From positions 1 through 64,000 of the forward strand of contig NZ_JACHJQ010000013.1 of NCBI RefSeq assembly GCF_014203735.1: 64,000 bases of DNA, in the 5' to 3' direction. The DNA is from Actinophytocola algeriensis (lineage in GTDB: Bacteria; Actinomycetota; Actinomycetes; Mycobacteriales; Pseudonocardiaceae). The notes beneath the pieces were generated by a model that saw only the letters and a program-made list of their open reading frames with translations, was not told the DNA's origin and did no database searches. The translations under genes were made by a program, and so were the position numbers. The stretch's first letter is position 1; every line of letters begins with the position of its first letter. This document shows, piece by piece, positions 25,987-36,949 of the stretch.

Positions 25987-26448
25987 CTATTTGCGCGTGC
26001 GCCGCCGGTAGCCGGTGCCCTCGTGCCAGGACTCGATCACGAGGTGGTCGGGCGGGTTGCCGCCGACGTGGGTCAGCGCCACCTCGGTGATGTCGACGCG
26101 GAAGTACCCGGCACCCTCCTGGGCCTCCTGCTCCGGCGGTGCCGTCTCGACGACCCGGCCGGCGAGCTTGGCCTCGCCGAGCCATTCCGTGGGGTCCGAC
26201 GGCGGTTCGACCGTCGGGCTGTGGATGGCGACGCGCGGGTCGCGGCGCACGTCGTTCAGCTTCATCGAGCCGTCCATCATGCCGAGGGTGACCTCGCCGT
26301 CCTTGATCTCCAGCTCGGACCCGCTGATCCGGGGCGACCCGTCCTTGCGCAGTGTCGCGATGGTCTTGTTGGTGCCCGCCGCGAACCGGCTCCGCACTCG
26401 TTCGGCGAACTCGGGCGCGTCCTTCTCGATGTCCTGCCAGGTGGCCAT
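25987..26448 (-). CDS. PNPOx-like flavin-binding split-barrel protein
   Basis: 153-residue protein of the pyridoxamine 5'-phosphate oxidase-like superfamily. ATLRKDGSPRISGSELEI and MMDGSMKLNDVRRDPRVAIHS form the typical strand pattern for FMN or F420 binding. Individual substrates in this family (F420-dependent reductases, heme oxygenases, others) cannot be told apart here. ATG 26448 is 44 bp from the divergent TetR gene, which probably regulates it. Confidence 0.85.
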   Translation of the reverse strand: MATWQDIEKDAPEFAERVRSRFAAGTNKTIATLRKDGSPRISGSELEIKDGEVTLGMMDGSMKLNDVRRDPRVAIHSPTVEPPSDPTEWLGEAKLAGRVVETAPPEQEAQEGAGYFRVDITEVALTHVGGNPPDHLVIESWHEGTGYRRRTRK

Positions 26449-26471
26449 GGCACGGATGCTACCGCGTTTCC

Positions 26472-26483
26472 GAACCGTGGTTC
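26472..26483. promoter_or_regulatory. candidate TetR operator
   Basis: GAACCGTGGTTC, a 5-2-5 palindrome, lies in the 44-bp gap between the divergent PNPOx-like and TetR genes, 9 nt before the TetR ATG; it is well placed to control both. Confidence 0.5.
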
Positions 26484-26492
26484 AATAACTAC

Positions 26493-27071
26493 ATGGCCCG
26501 TCCACGCAAGGTGTCCGACGAGGAGCTGATCGCGGCGTGCGGCCGGGCGATCGGCCGGTTCGGCCCGGGTTTCACGCTGGCGCAGGTGGCGGGTGAGGCC
26601 GGTGTCGCGGTGGGGACGGTGGCGGGCCGCTTCGGCTCGAAGCAGAACATGCTGCTGACGATGATGACCATGGGCGCGGAGGGCGCGGCGCCGATGATGC
26701 GCGCGGCCGCGGCCGGCCGCGCGCCCCTGGACGCGATCACGACGACGATCCTGGCCACGACGGAGGCGGTCGCCGACCCGGCGACCACGTCCAACCACCT
26801 CGGCCAGCTGGGGGTGGACCTGGCGGACCCCGCGCTGCGAGCGGGTTTCGCCCGGCTGCGGGCCGGCGTGCGGGAAGTGCTGACGGACCTGTTCACCGCG
26901 GCGGACCTGCCCGGCGCTCCCCCACCGGCGCAGGCGGCCCGCATCATCGCGGCCATGGCCCACGGCGCGCTGATGGACTGGGCCCTGGACCCGGTGGGCG
27001 AGTTCGCGGACGTCCTGCGCGCCGACCTGGACGCGGTGCTCGCCGCGTGGTCGGTCAGCCTGCCGGGCTGA
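26493..27071 (+). CDS. TetR-family transcriptional regulator
   Basis: 192-residue regulator. The N-terminal helix-turn-helix spans about residues 8-50 (FTLAQVAGEAGVAVGTVAGRFGSKQNML), followed by an all-helical ligand domain. ATG 26493. Divergent from the PNPOx-like gene with a shared palindrome; its 3' end overlaps the convergent AraC gene by 17 bp. The inducer is unknown. Confidence 0.9.
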   Translation: MARPRKVSDEELIAACGRAIGRFGPGFTLAQVAGEAGVAVGTVAGRFGSKQNMLLTMMTMGAEGAAPMMRAAAAGRAPLDAITTTILATTEAVADPATTSNHLGQLGVDLADPALRAGFARLRAGVREVLTDLFTAADLPGAPPPAQAARIIAAMAHGALMDWALDPVGEFADVLRADLDAVLAAWSVSLPG

Positions 27072-28035
27072 CGCCGGGCTGGTCGTCGCCGCGGCGTTTC
27101 TTCGCCGCGCCCGGGGAGACGCCCAGCACCCGCTTGAACGCGCGCGCGAACGCGGCTTCCGACCGGTAGCCGAGCTTGCGCGCCAGTTCCGCGGTGGTGG
27201 TCCGGCCGTCCTCGAACGACCGCAGCGCCACCTGCATGCGCCAGCGCGTCACGTACCGCATCACCGGCTCCCCCACGACGTTGGTGAACCGCGCGGAGAA
27301 CGCCGACCGGGACATGGCCAGCTCGGTCGCGAGCTCCGCGACGGTCCACGCGTGGTCCGGGCGCCGGTGGATCAACGCGAGCGCGCGACCGAGCTGCGGG
27401 TCGTGCAGCGCGCCGAGCCAGCCCGTGCGTGCGGCCGGGTCGGACTCGAGCCACGCGCGGATCGCCTGGATGACGAGGATGTCGGACAGGCGCGTGATCA
27501 CCTCTTCGCCGCCGGGACGCAGGTGCTTCGCCTCGCTCGCCATGAGCCGCAGCAGGCTCGGCAGCCAGCTGTCCGGTGCGGCGTCGGCGGCTCCGATGTG
27601 CAGGGTCTTCGGCAGCACCTCGATCAGGTGCCGCGCGCCGGGCTGGTCGAACCGGATGGCACCGCAGACCATGTGCGTCGGCGCGCCGCCACCGCCGTGC
27701 CGCAGCGTCTCGTAACGGTCGCTGACGAGGTCGCGAGGCAGGTCCATGACGCTGGGCGCCGCGATACCCGGCTCGCTGAGCAGCGCGTGTCCCTGCCCGT
27801 GCGGCACGAGGAACAGCTCGTTCTGGTTCATGGTGTGGGTCGCGCCGTCGGCGGTGCGCAGCAGGCACCGCCCGGCGGTCACGACGTGGAACCACAGGTG
27901 CCCCGGCATCGCGGGCATGGTCATGCCCCACGGCGCGGACATGTCGGTGCGGCAGTAGAACGCGCCGTTCATCCGGAGCAGGTGCAACGCCTCACCGAGC
28001 GGGTCGGTGGGCGCCCACGGGTCGAAGCCGGTCAT
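27055..28035 (-). CDS. AraC-family regulator with N-terminal cupin
   Basis: 326-residue regulator. Residues 1-180 form a cupin (HLWFHVVTAGRCLLRT, FLVPHGQGHAL) of the type found in many actinobacterial AraC proteins; the C-terminal 100 residues hold two helix-turn-helix motifs (WTVAELATELAMSRSAFSARF and TTAELARKLGYRSEAAFARAF). ATG 28035 is preferred to the upstream ATG because cupin similarity starts with FDPWAPTDPLGEAL. Divergent from the NmrA-like gene, with direct repeats in the gap. Confidence 0.9.
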   Translation of the reverse strand: MTGFDPWAPTDPLGEALHLLRMNGAFYCRTDMSAPWGMTMPAMPGHLWFHVVTAGRCLLRTADGATHTMNQNELFLVPHGQGHALLSEPGIAAPSVMDLPRDLVSDRYETLRHGGGGAPTHMVCGAIRFDQPGARHLIEVLPKTLHIGAADAAPDSWLPSLLRLMASEAKHLRPGGEEVITRLSDILVIQAIRAWLESDPAARTGWLGALHDPQLGRALALIHRRPDHAWTVAELATELAMSRSAFSARFTNVVGEPVMRYVTRWRMQVALRSFEDGRTTTAELARKLGYRSEAAFARAFKRVLGVSPGAAKKRRGDDQPGVSPAG

Positions 28036-28104
28036 GCCGACAACTATCCCCCTCGGAGTATCGATCATCCAAGGTGCCTGGACGAAAGAGCATGAACTAG
28101 CGCG

Positions 28105-28136
28105 GTTCGGTCATGGAATCTCCCGTTCAGTCATGG
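28105..28136. promoter_or_regulatory. AraC-type direct-repeat operator
   Basis: GTTCGGTCATGG (28105-28116) and GTTCAGTCATGG (28125-28136) are 11/12 identical and 20 bp apart, the spacing used by AraC-family dimers. They lie between the AraC gene and the NmrA-like gene, about 40 bp before the latter's start. Confidence 0.55.
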
Positions 28137-28176
28137 TCTGCTGGACGCACTGCAGCCATGACTATTGGAGGACGAC

Positions 28177-29004
28177 ATGACCACACTCGTGCTGGGTGCG
28201 AACGGCAAGACCGGGCGACGGGTCGCGGACCGCCTGACGGCACGCGGCGTGCCGGTGCGGCGCGGCAGCAGGTCCGGAACGCCGGCGTTCGACTGGGCGG
28301 CCCCGGCGACGTGGGCACCGGTACTGGCCGGCACGGACGCGGTGTACGTGTCCTACTACCCGGACCTCGCGGTGCCGGGTGCCGTGGCGGCGGTGCGCGA
28401 GCTGACGTCCCTCGCGGAGCAGGCGGGTGTGCGGCGGCTGGTGCTGCTGTCGGGCCGCGGCGAGGCGGAGGCGCAGGCAGCGGAGGACGTGGTGCGGGAG
28501 GGCGGACTCGACTGGACGGTCGTGCGCTGCTCCTGGTTCAACCAGAACTTCTCGGAGGGCTACCTGCTGGACCCGTTGCTCGGCGGCCATGTCGTGCTGC
28601 CCGCCGGTGCCGTCACCGAGCCGTTCGTCGACGTGGACGACATCGCGGACGTCGCGGTGGCCGCGCTGACCGAGCCGGGCCACGACGGCAAGACGTACGA
28701 GATGACCGGCCCGAGGCTGCTGACGTTCGCGGACGCGGTGGCCGAGATCGCGGAGGCGACGGGCAGACCGCTCACCTACGAGCCGGTCGACCTGGACGCG
28801 TACGTCGAGGCCGCGGCGGCGCACGGCGAACCAGAGGACGTGGTGGGCCTCATGCGCTACCTGTTCGGCGAGGTCCTGGACGGCAGGAACGCGTGGGTCG
28901 GCGACGGGGTCGAGCAGGCACTCGGGCGTCCGGCGAAGGACTTCACCGCGTTCGCGCGGGACAACCGGGCGGCGTGGCAGGCGGCGGCTCAGCCGGCGAG
29001 GTAG
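28177..29004 (+). CDS. NmrA/QOR2-like NAD(P)-binding protein
   Basis: 275-residue atypical short-chain dehydrogenase. N-terminal GANGKTGRRVADRL binds NAD(P); VLLSGRGEAEAQAAEDVV and WTVVRCSWFNQNFSEG match the NmrA-like oxidoreductase group (quinone reductases and redox sensors). No classical YxxxK pair is evident. ATG 28177 has GGAGG 5 nt upstream. Probably controlled by the divergent AraC regulator; ends overlapping the convergent SRPBCC gene by 16 bp. Confidence 0.85.
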   Translation: MTTLVLGANGKTGRRVADRLTARGVPVRRGSRSGTPAFDWAAPATWAPVLAGTDAVYVSYYPDLAVPGAVAAVRELTSLAEQAGVRRLVLLSGRGEAEAQAAEDVVREGGLDWTVVRCSWFNQNFSEGYLLDPLLGGHVVLPAGAVTEPFVDVDDIADVAVAALTEPGHDGKTYEMTGPRLLTFADAVAEIAEATGRPLTYEPVDLDAYVEAAAAHGEPEDVVGLMRYLFGEVLDGRNAWVGDGVEQALGRPAKDFTAFARDNRAAWQAAAQPAR

Positions 29005-29435
29005 TCGCGGAAACCGCGCTGGCCACGCCACATCATGAGTGCGTGGTTGGCGCGGAAGACGGGCCGCCCGACCGGGGCGAACGCGCGGAGCAGCGGTTTC
29101 CTGACGACGACCCGCTGGGTGATCGCGAGCAGCGCCCCGGCGGTCCGGTGCTCGGCGACCCGCCCCTGGACGAAGCCCTCGAGGTCACCGGTGACGTCCA
29201 CCCGCATGTGCCCGGCGGACTCGTCCTCCACGGCCCGGTGCAGCCGGAACCTGAGCGCGTAGGGCAGGACGGAGCGGCAGATGACCTCGGCGGTGTCGTC
29301 GCCCACCCGGGTCACCGCGCGGATGTCGGGCCACCAGTCGGGATAGCGGGCGACGTCGACGAGCGCGGCGAAGACCCGGCCGGTGGTGGCGCGCACGGAC
29401 CAGAGGCCGCGGAAGCAGTAGTCGTTGAGCGACAC
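28989..29435 (-). CDS. SRPBCC (START-like) family protein
   Basis: 148-residue hydrophobic-cavity protein. The N-terminal WSVRATTGRVFAALVDVARYPDWWPDIRAV is the polyketide cyclase/dehydrase-like signature. Function could be lipid or small-molecule binding; nothing narrows it. GTG 29435 sits 32 bp from the divergent SDR gene. Confidence 0.8.
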   Translation of the reverse strand: MSLNDYCFRGLWSVRATTGRVFAALVDVARYPDWWPDIRAVTRVGDDTAEVICRSVLPYALRFRLHRAVEDESAGHMRVDVTGDLEGFVQGRVAEHRTAGALLAITQRVVVRKPLLRAFAPVGRPVFRANHALMMWRGQRGFRDYLAG

Positions 29436-29467
29436 AGTTCGAGTATGCCCGGGACTAGGGTGCTGCC

Positions 29468-30343
29468 ATGGCCAAGTGGACGTTGGGTGACATGCCGCCG
29501 CAGCAGGACCGCACGGTCATCGTCACCGGTGCGAACAGCGGCATCGGCCAGGCGGCGGCAGCGGCCTTCGCGGCGGCAGGCGCCCGGGTGATCCTGGCGT
29601 GCCGCAACGTCGACAAGGGCAACGCCGCCGCGGCGACCATGGCGGACACGGTCGAGGTGCGGGCGCTGGACCTGGCCAACCTGGCCTCGGTGCACGAGTT
29701 CGCGACGTCGGTCGACGAGCCCATCGACGTGCTCGTGAACAACGCCGGCGTCATGGCCATCCCCCACCGCCGCACGGTCGACGGTTTCGAGATGCAGATC
29801 GGCACGAACCACCTTGGCCACTTCGCACTGACCGGTTTGCTGCTGGACCGCATCCGCGACCGGGTGGTCACGGTGTCCAGCACCGTGCACCTGGCCGGCA
29901 AGGTGGACCTGACGGACCTGAACTGGGAACGGCGCCGCTACCAGCGGTGGCTCGCGTACTGCCAGTCGAAGCTCGCGAACCTGCTGTTCACCTATGAGCT
30001 GGCGCGGAGGTTGACGGATGCGGGCTCACCGCTGAAGTCCCACGCGGCCCACCCGGGCTACGCGTCGACGAATCTCCAGTCCCACACGGAAACCCTGCTG
30101 GACACGATCATGGCGCTGGGCAACCGGCTGGTGGCCCAGAGCGCGAAGATGGGCGCCATGCCGACCCTGTACGCGTCGACGATGGACCTGCCGAACGGCT
30201 CGTTCGCCGGCCCGGGCGGCGTCACCACCCAGCACGGCTACCCGAAACTGGTCGGTTCGAGCAAAGCCTCCCACGACAAGCACAAAGCGGAAGGTCTGTG
30301 GACGCTGTCGGAAAAGCTGACGGACGTGACGTTCACCATCTGA
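29468..30343 (+). CDS. short-chain dehydrogenase/reductase
   Basis: 291-residue SDR of the retinol dehydrogenase/protochlorophyllide reductase-like type. TGANSGIGQAAAAA binds the cofactor, NNAGVM is the structural motif, Ser in VTVSS and YCQSK supply the catalytic Ser, Tyr and Lys; ACRNVDKG suggests NADP preference. ATG 29468 is 6 nt after TAGGGT (29456-29461), a -10 hexamer, with no ribosome site, so the transcript is probably leaderless. Substrate unknown. Confidence 0.9.
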   Translation: MAKWTLGDMPPQQDRTVIVTGANSGIGQAAAAAFAAAGARVILACRNVDKGNAAAATMADTVEVRALDLANLASVHEFATSVDEPIDVLVNNAGVMAIPHRRTVDGFEMQIGTNHLGHFALTGLLLDRIRDRVVTVSSTVHLAGKVDLTDLNWERRRYQRWLAYCQSKLANLLFTYELARRLTDAGSPLKSHAAHPGYASTNLQSHTETLLDTIMALGNRLVAQSAKMGAMPTLYASTMDLPNGSFAGPGGVTTQHGYPKLVGSSKASHDKHKAEGLWTLSEKLTDVTFTI

Positions 30344-30351
30344 GCCGCGCC

Positions 30352-30371
30352 GGCAGGGCCGCGTCCCTGCC
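30352..30371. terminator. hairpin between convergent SDR and uvrA
   Basis: GGCAGGG, a 6-nt loop and CCCTGCC form a 7-bp perfect stem 8 nt downstream of the SDR stop. The rest of the gap to uvrA is C-rich. Confidence 0.55.
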
Positions 30372-30452
30372 CGACCCAGCCCCCCTACCTGATCCCAGCC
30401 ACACCCCTCCCCCGGAACCCCGGACCCCGGCCCATCCCAGCGCACAAACCCA

Positions 30453-33305
<2,853 letters not shown>

Positions 33306-33493
33306 TGAAGTCCCTTCGAAGTATCCGTTCGTACTGGTCACGGGCCGGTTGCGGGACCGAGAGCCGTGGCCGGGGTCATGCTAGGACGGGGCACCGACAA
33401 TTTCCGGATCGCTCGGTGACTACCGGTCAACTGCCGCGCTCACCTACGCTGGAGTAACCAGGTCTGCCACCGAACACGCGGGGATTGGGCGGT

Positions 33494-34288
33494 ATGAGCA
33501 TCTCACCTGAGGCATCCATCGGACAGAACGACGTACCGTCGCAGCGACGCGCCGACGAACGGTCGGCCGCGGAACGCGCGGTACGCCTGCTTCCCTTGGT
33601 GCGCCAGGCGACGGAGAGACTCGACCACGTTGTCGCGGGACTCGGCGAGGACGCCGTCCACCAGCCGAGCGGGCTGCCCGGCTGGTCGAGGGCCCACGTC
33701 GTGTCCCACCTCGCCCGCAACGCCGATGGGCTGGTCAATCTCCTGACCTGGGCACGCACCGGCGTCGAGCATCCAATGTACGCCAGCAACGCGGACCGCG
33801 ACGCGGACATCGAGGAGGGCGCCGGTCGCCTCGCCCAGGTCCTGATCGAGGACCTCCGCGCCTCGAGCGACCGGTTCATGGCCGCCGCCGCCGCGATGCC
33901 GGAACTGGCGTGGTCCTCGGGGGTCACGGCCCGCCGCCCGGTCCCGTTCCCCGCGGCGAACATCCCGTCCATGCGCCTCCACGAGGTGTGGGTGCACCTC
34001 GTGGACCTCGACGCCGGGGTCACGTTCGCGGACGTGCCGCAGGACCACCTCGAGCACCTCGTCGCCGAGGCCGTCACCAGGCACATCAACCGGCCCGACG
34101 GCAAGCGCGTGCGCCTCACCGTCGAACTGCCCGGTGACCGTGAGCGCGTGTGGGACCTCGTGAACGGCCGCGACGACCCACGCCACGACGTGTCGGGCAG
34201 TGCCGCGGCCGCCATCGCGTGGCTGACCGGCCGCTCCGACGGCGACGGCCTGCGTGGCGACGTGCCGGTCCTGCCCGCCTGGGGCTAG
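33494..34288 (+). CDS. maleylpyruvate isomerase-family protein (DinB-like, mycothiol type)
   Basis: 264-residue protein. HVVSHLARNADGLVNLL and MRLHEVWVHLVDLDAG contain the conserved His and Glu residues that bind metal in mycothiol-dependent maleylpyruvate isomerases. Many actinobacterial paralogues use mycothiol for other transfers, so the isomerase reaction is not assured; no gentisate genes are nearby. ATG 33494. Its stop shares CTAG with the stop of the convergent DUF1349 gene. Confidence 0.85.
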   Translation: MSISPEASIGQNDVPSQRRADERSAAERAVRLLPLVRQATERLDHVVAGLGEDAVHQPSGLPGWSRAHVVSHLARNADGLVNLLTWARTGVEHPMYASNADRDADIEEGAGRLAQVLIEDLRASSDRFMAAAAAMPELAWSSGVTARRPVPFPAANIPSMRLHEVWVHLVDLDAGVTFADVPQDHLEHLVAEAVTRHINRPDGKRVRLTVELPGDRERVWDLVNGRDDPRHDVSGSAAAAIAWLTGRSDGDGLRGDVPVLPAWG

Positions 34289-34827
34289 ATCGTGATGTTC
34301 TCGAATCGTGTGGTGAACCCCTTCCCGGTCGGTGACGCGCACATCACACCAGCGAGCACCGACAATTCCGGTGGGAAGTAGGCGAGTCGCAGCATCGTCG
34401 CAGGTGGGGCACCGTTCAGGCCGTACGAGATCGTGACGGTGTCCCCCGTCCGGTCAGCCTTGACGGTCACCGTCCCGGCGGGCTCCGCGAGCGCGACGAC
34501 CGACCAGTCGGAAACCTCGCGCGTCACCACGGCCGAGATCTGGTGCTGCCCGTCGACGAGCTCGATCCCGCTCTTGATCCAGTTCTTCTCGTCGAGCCGG
34601 ATCGCGATGCCCGCCTGGTCGTACTGCTCGCGGTAGTCACCCGAGAAGGTCACGGTCAGCTCGAAGTCCCCGGCCTTGTCGACGCCGAGGATGTGCCCGG
34701 TGTCACGGACATAGCCGTAGTGGGTGGTGCGCCAGAAGTCCGTGTCGGGATCGGTCGTGACCGTGTCCCCACCCCACTGTCCCGGCTCGTTGAACCAGCG
34801 CCAACCGCTCTTGATCAGGTCATCCAC
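34285..34827 (-). CDS. DUF1349 family protein
   Basis: 180-residue beta-rich protein of the concanavalin-like DUF1349 family: GDTVTTDPDTDFWRTTHYG and GDYREQYDQAGIAIRLDEKN are its typical strands, followed by WIKSGIELVDG. No signal peptide. Function unknown; related folds bind carbohydrate. ATG 34827, divergent from the MBL-fold gene, 47 bp apart. Confidence 0.85.
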   Translation of the reverse strand: MDDLIKSGWRWFNEPGQWGGDTVTTDPDTDFWRTTHYGYVRDTGHILGVDKAGDFELTVTFSGDYREQYDQAGIAIRLDEKNWIKSGIELVDGQHQISAVVTREVSDWSVVALAEPAGTVTVKADRTGDTVTISYGLNGAPPATMLRLAYFPPELSVLAGVMCASPTGKGFTTRFENITI

Positions 34828-34874
34828 GAGGACATGCTGTCAGCCTGCCGGTCCGAGCCGCTAGTGTCCGTGGC

Positions 34875-35552
34875 GTGGACGTTGTCGAGGAGTACACCGG
34901 TCATGTCGAGCCAGGCGGCGCGGCCGCGCGGCGCACGCTGGCCGCGCTGACGATCACCAAGATCTCCGTCGGCCCGATGGACAACAACGCGTACCTGCTC
35001 GTGTGCCGGAGCACGCGTGAGGCCCTGCTGGTCGACGCCGCGAACGACCCGGAACGCCTGTCCGACCTCATCGGCCACGGCGACGACCGCCCCACGCTCC
35101 GCACCATCGTCACCACGCACCAGCACCAGGACCACTGGGGCGCCCTGGGGGCGATCGCCGGCGCCTACGGCGCGAACACCGTCGCCCACGAGGCCGACGC
35201 AGGCGTGCTGCCCGTGCCGCCGGACCAGTACGTGACGCAGGGCGACACGCTGCCCGTCGGCGACTGCGTGCTCGAGGTGATCCACCTGCGCGGCCACACC
35301 CCCGGTTCGGTCGCCCTCCTGTACCGCGACCCCGATGGCCACGGCCACCTGTTCACGGGCGACTCGCTCTTCCCTGGCGGCGTCGGCAAGACGACGTCAC
35401 CGGAGAACTTCACGTCGTTGATCAACGACGTGCGGTCCCGCGTCTTCGACCAGCTCCCGGACGACACCTGGTTCTACCCCGGACACGGGGACGACTCCAC
35501 CCTCGGCGCCGAGCGCCCCAAGCTCGACGAGTGGCGCGAACGCGGCTGGTAG
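34875..35552 (+). CDS. MBL-fold metallo-hydrolase (glyoxalase II-like)
   Basis: 225-residue zinc hydrolase. THQHQDH (81-87) is the metal-binding HxHxDH, followed by HLRGHTPGS, FTGDSLF and FYPGHGDDST, the order seen in glyoxalase II-like hydrolases. GTG 34875 is 7 nt after TAGTGT (34862-34867), so probably leaderless. Its last 194 bp (residues about 162-225) recur twice downstream, flanking accessory genes; the copy in this gene is intact and in frame. Confidence 0.92.
   Translation: MDVVEEYTGHVEPGGAAARRTLAALTITKISVGPMDNNAYLLVCRSTREALLVDAANDPERLSDLIGHGDDRPTLRTIVTTHQHQDHWGALGAIAGAYGANTVAHEADAGVLPVPPDQYVTQGDTLPVGDCVLEVIHLRGHTPGSVALLYRDPDGHGHLFTGDSLFPGGVGKTTSPENFTSLINDVRSRVFDQLPDDTWFYPGHGDDSTLGAERPKLDEWRERGW
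35359..35552 (+). repeat. MBL 3'-end repeat, copy 1 (in the intact gene)
   Basis: Reference copy, beginning GCGACTCGCTCTTCCCTGG and ending with the TAG stop. Copy 2 is about 96% identical over the full length and copy 3 about 91% over its first 82 bp. Confidence 0.9.
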
Positions 35553-35588
35553 TGCGCCTCGGCATACGGTGAGCCGCGTCCAGGGTGA

Positions 35589-35741
35589 CTAGACCTCACC
35601 TTCATCGGCGAGGACAGCACGGCACTGAACGCAGGTGACGTTCGACAATGGCTCACGCAAACGCCTCTTCACCCGACGGGTGCCAGCACGCGAGCACAGC
35701 GTCGATGACGCCACCCTCGTTCTCACATTCTTCTGCCGCAC
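35589..35741 (-). CDS. possible small zinc-ribbon-like protein or remnant
   Basis: About 50 codons ending EPLSNVTCVQCRAVLADEGEV. The VTCVQC pair with an upstream LCSR resembles the C-terminus of small actinobacterial zinc-binding proteins often found in mobile regions. GTG starts at 35741 and 35726 exist but no ribosome site. It may be a decayed fragment. The rest of 35553-35864 shows only the toxin-antitoxin promoter. Confidence 0.3.
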   Translation of the reverse strand: MRQKNVRTRVASSTLCSRAGTRRVKRRLREPLSNVTCVQCRAVLADEGEV

Positions 35742-35828
35742 CTCGGCAGCGTGCCGTCTCTGACACCGCTCCGACACCGACGTTGCTCGACGTGTGGCGC
35801 GCGCTGCAGCCAGCGAGCGTGCTACACG

Positions 35829-35858
35829 GTGCCACCGAGTGGCACAATCGCGTACCAT
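35829..35858 (+). promoter_or_regulatory. toxin-antitoxin promoter and operator
   Basis: GTGCCACCGAGTGGCAC (6-5-6 palindrome, 35829-35845) is followed by -10 TACCAT (35853-35858), which ends 6 nt before the antitoxin ATG, so the transcript is probably leaderless. The palindrome covers the -35 region, where a Phd/YefM-type antitoxin would autorepress. Confidence 0.6.
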
Positions 35859-35864
35859 GGCGTC

Positions 35865-36131
35865 ATGGCTCAGCCTGAGATCAACCAGCGCGACCTTCGC
35901 AGCAGGTCCAAAGAGATCATGGACGCCGTCGCGGGTGGTCAATCCTTCACGGTCACTCGTGACGGGCATGAAATCGGAGAGCTGATTCCGTTGCGTCGGC
36001 GCCGACGCTTCGTTGCTCGAGATGAGTTCACCGCCATGTCACGCAACGCCGCGAGCGTCGATGTCAACGCGTTCCGCGCAGACCAGGATGCCGCGGCGGA
36101 TCAGGAGGTCGTCGACCCCTATGAGCAGTAG
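35865..36131 (+). CDS. Phd/YefM-family antitoxin
   Basis: 88-residue antitoxin. INQRDLRSRSKEIMDAVAGGQSFTVTRDGHEIGELIPL is the Phd/YefM DNA-binding fold (residues 6-43); the acidic, probably disordered C-terminus (residues 55-88, DVNAFRADQDAAADQEVVD) would wrap the toxin. ATG 35865. The stop overlaps the toxin start by 11 nt, so the two are translated together. Confidence 0.88.
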   Translation: MAQPEINQRDLRSRSKEIMDAVAGGQSFTVTRDGHEIGELIPLRRRRRFVARDEFTAMSRNAASVDVNAFRADQDAAADQEVVDPYEQ

Positions 36132-36585
36132 CCTCCATCGCCAGGGTCTCCTCGACACGAACATCCTGATTCTTCGCCGCTGGGTCGATCCAGCCGACTT
36201 GCCGGAGGAGATGGCGATCAGCGCGATGACGCTCGCCGAACTCTCCGCAGGTCCACACCAGGTACGACCGAACAGCGAACAGAACATCTATGCCGAGCAC
36301 GCGGAACGCGCCCGGCGCCTTGATCTACTTCAACGCGCCGAGCACGAGTTCGACCCGATCCCTTTCGGTGTCGAGGCGGCCAGGGTCTACGGCCGAGTGA
36401 CCGCCTCAGTGGTCGCCGTCGGACGAAAACCACGACGCCGCATCTGCGACCTGATGATCGCCGCAACCGCCATCGCTGAAGAACTTCCTCTGTTCACGAC
36501 GAATCCCGGCGACTTCGACGGACTTCACGACCTGCTCGCCGTGGTGCCAGTCGCCCGGCCTGTCGTACCTCATGAAGGGCGCTGA
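36121..36585 (+). CDS. VapC-type PIN-domain toxin
   Basis: 154-residue ribonuclease toxin. The PIN acidic residues are visible: Asp12 (LLDTNILI), Glu40 (LAELSAG), Asp110 (CDLMIAATA) and Asp131 (NPGDFDG). VapC toxins cleave tRNA or rRNA; the target here is unknown. ATG 36121 lies within the antitoxin gene. Codon use looks less GC-biased than in neighbouring genes, in keeping with acquisition, though not computed. Confidence 0.9.
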   Translation: MSSSLHRQGLLDTNILILRRWVDPADLPEEMAISAMTLAELSAGPHQVRPNSEQNIYAEHAERARRLDLLQRAEHEFDPIPFGVEAARVYGRVTASVVAVGRKPRRRICDLMIAATAIAEELPLFTTNPGDFDGLHDLLAVVPVARPVVPHEGR

Positions 36586-36612
36586 CCATCCCCTCGGTTG
36601 TTCACCGCCAGT

Positions 36613-36804
36613 GCGACTCGCTGTTCCCGGGCGGCGTCGGCAAGGCGACGTCCGGAGAACTTCACGTCGTTGATCAACGACGTGCGGTCCCGCGTCTTCG
36701 ACCAGCTCCCGGACGACACCTGGTTCTACCCCGGGCACGGGGACGACTCCACCCTCGGCGCCGAGCGCCCCAAGCTCGACGAGTGGCGCGCCCGCGGCTG
36801 GTAA
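36613..36804 (+). pseudogene. MBL 3'-end repeat, copy 2
   Basis: 192 bp matching the end of the MBL gene with 7 substitutions and a 2-nt deletion (GACGTCACCGG becomes GACGTCCGG at about 36652). It retains the whole C-terminus (FTSLINDVRSRVFDQ to WRARGW, then TAA) but no start or metal-binding N-terminus. The preceding TTCACCGCCAGTGCGACTCG resembles the junction of copy 3. Confidence 0.85.
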
Positions 36805-36866
36805 CACGGAACGAGCTCGGATACTGTCCGTGATCCACCTATCACGCTCTCGCCGATAGTCGCCAC

Positions 36867-36881
36867 CTGTCCGGAGGACAG
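36867..36881. terminator. short hairpin upstream of the beta-like gene
   Basis: CTGTCC, GGA loop and GGACAG; a 6-bp stem between MBL copy 2 and the beta-like gene. Weak evidence for termination. Confidence 0.25.
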
Positions 36882-36949
36882 ATGCGTGGCTCGATCATGC
36901 CCCACACTGGGATTTTCGAGCTACGCGCCGTCCATCGGGAGGAAGGCGG

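Noticed and set aside
33318-33334. SOS/LexA box upstream of uvrA
   Set aside because: CGAAGTATCCGTTCG has a wrong half-site and a 5-nt centre compared with CGAACN4GTTCG.
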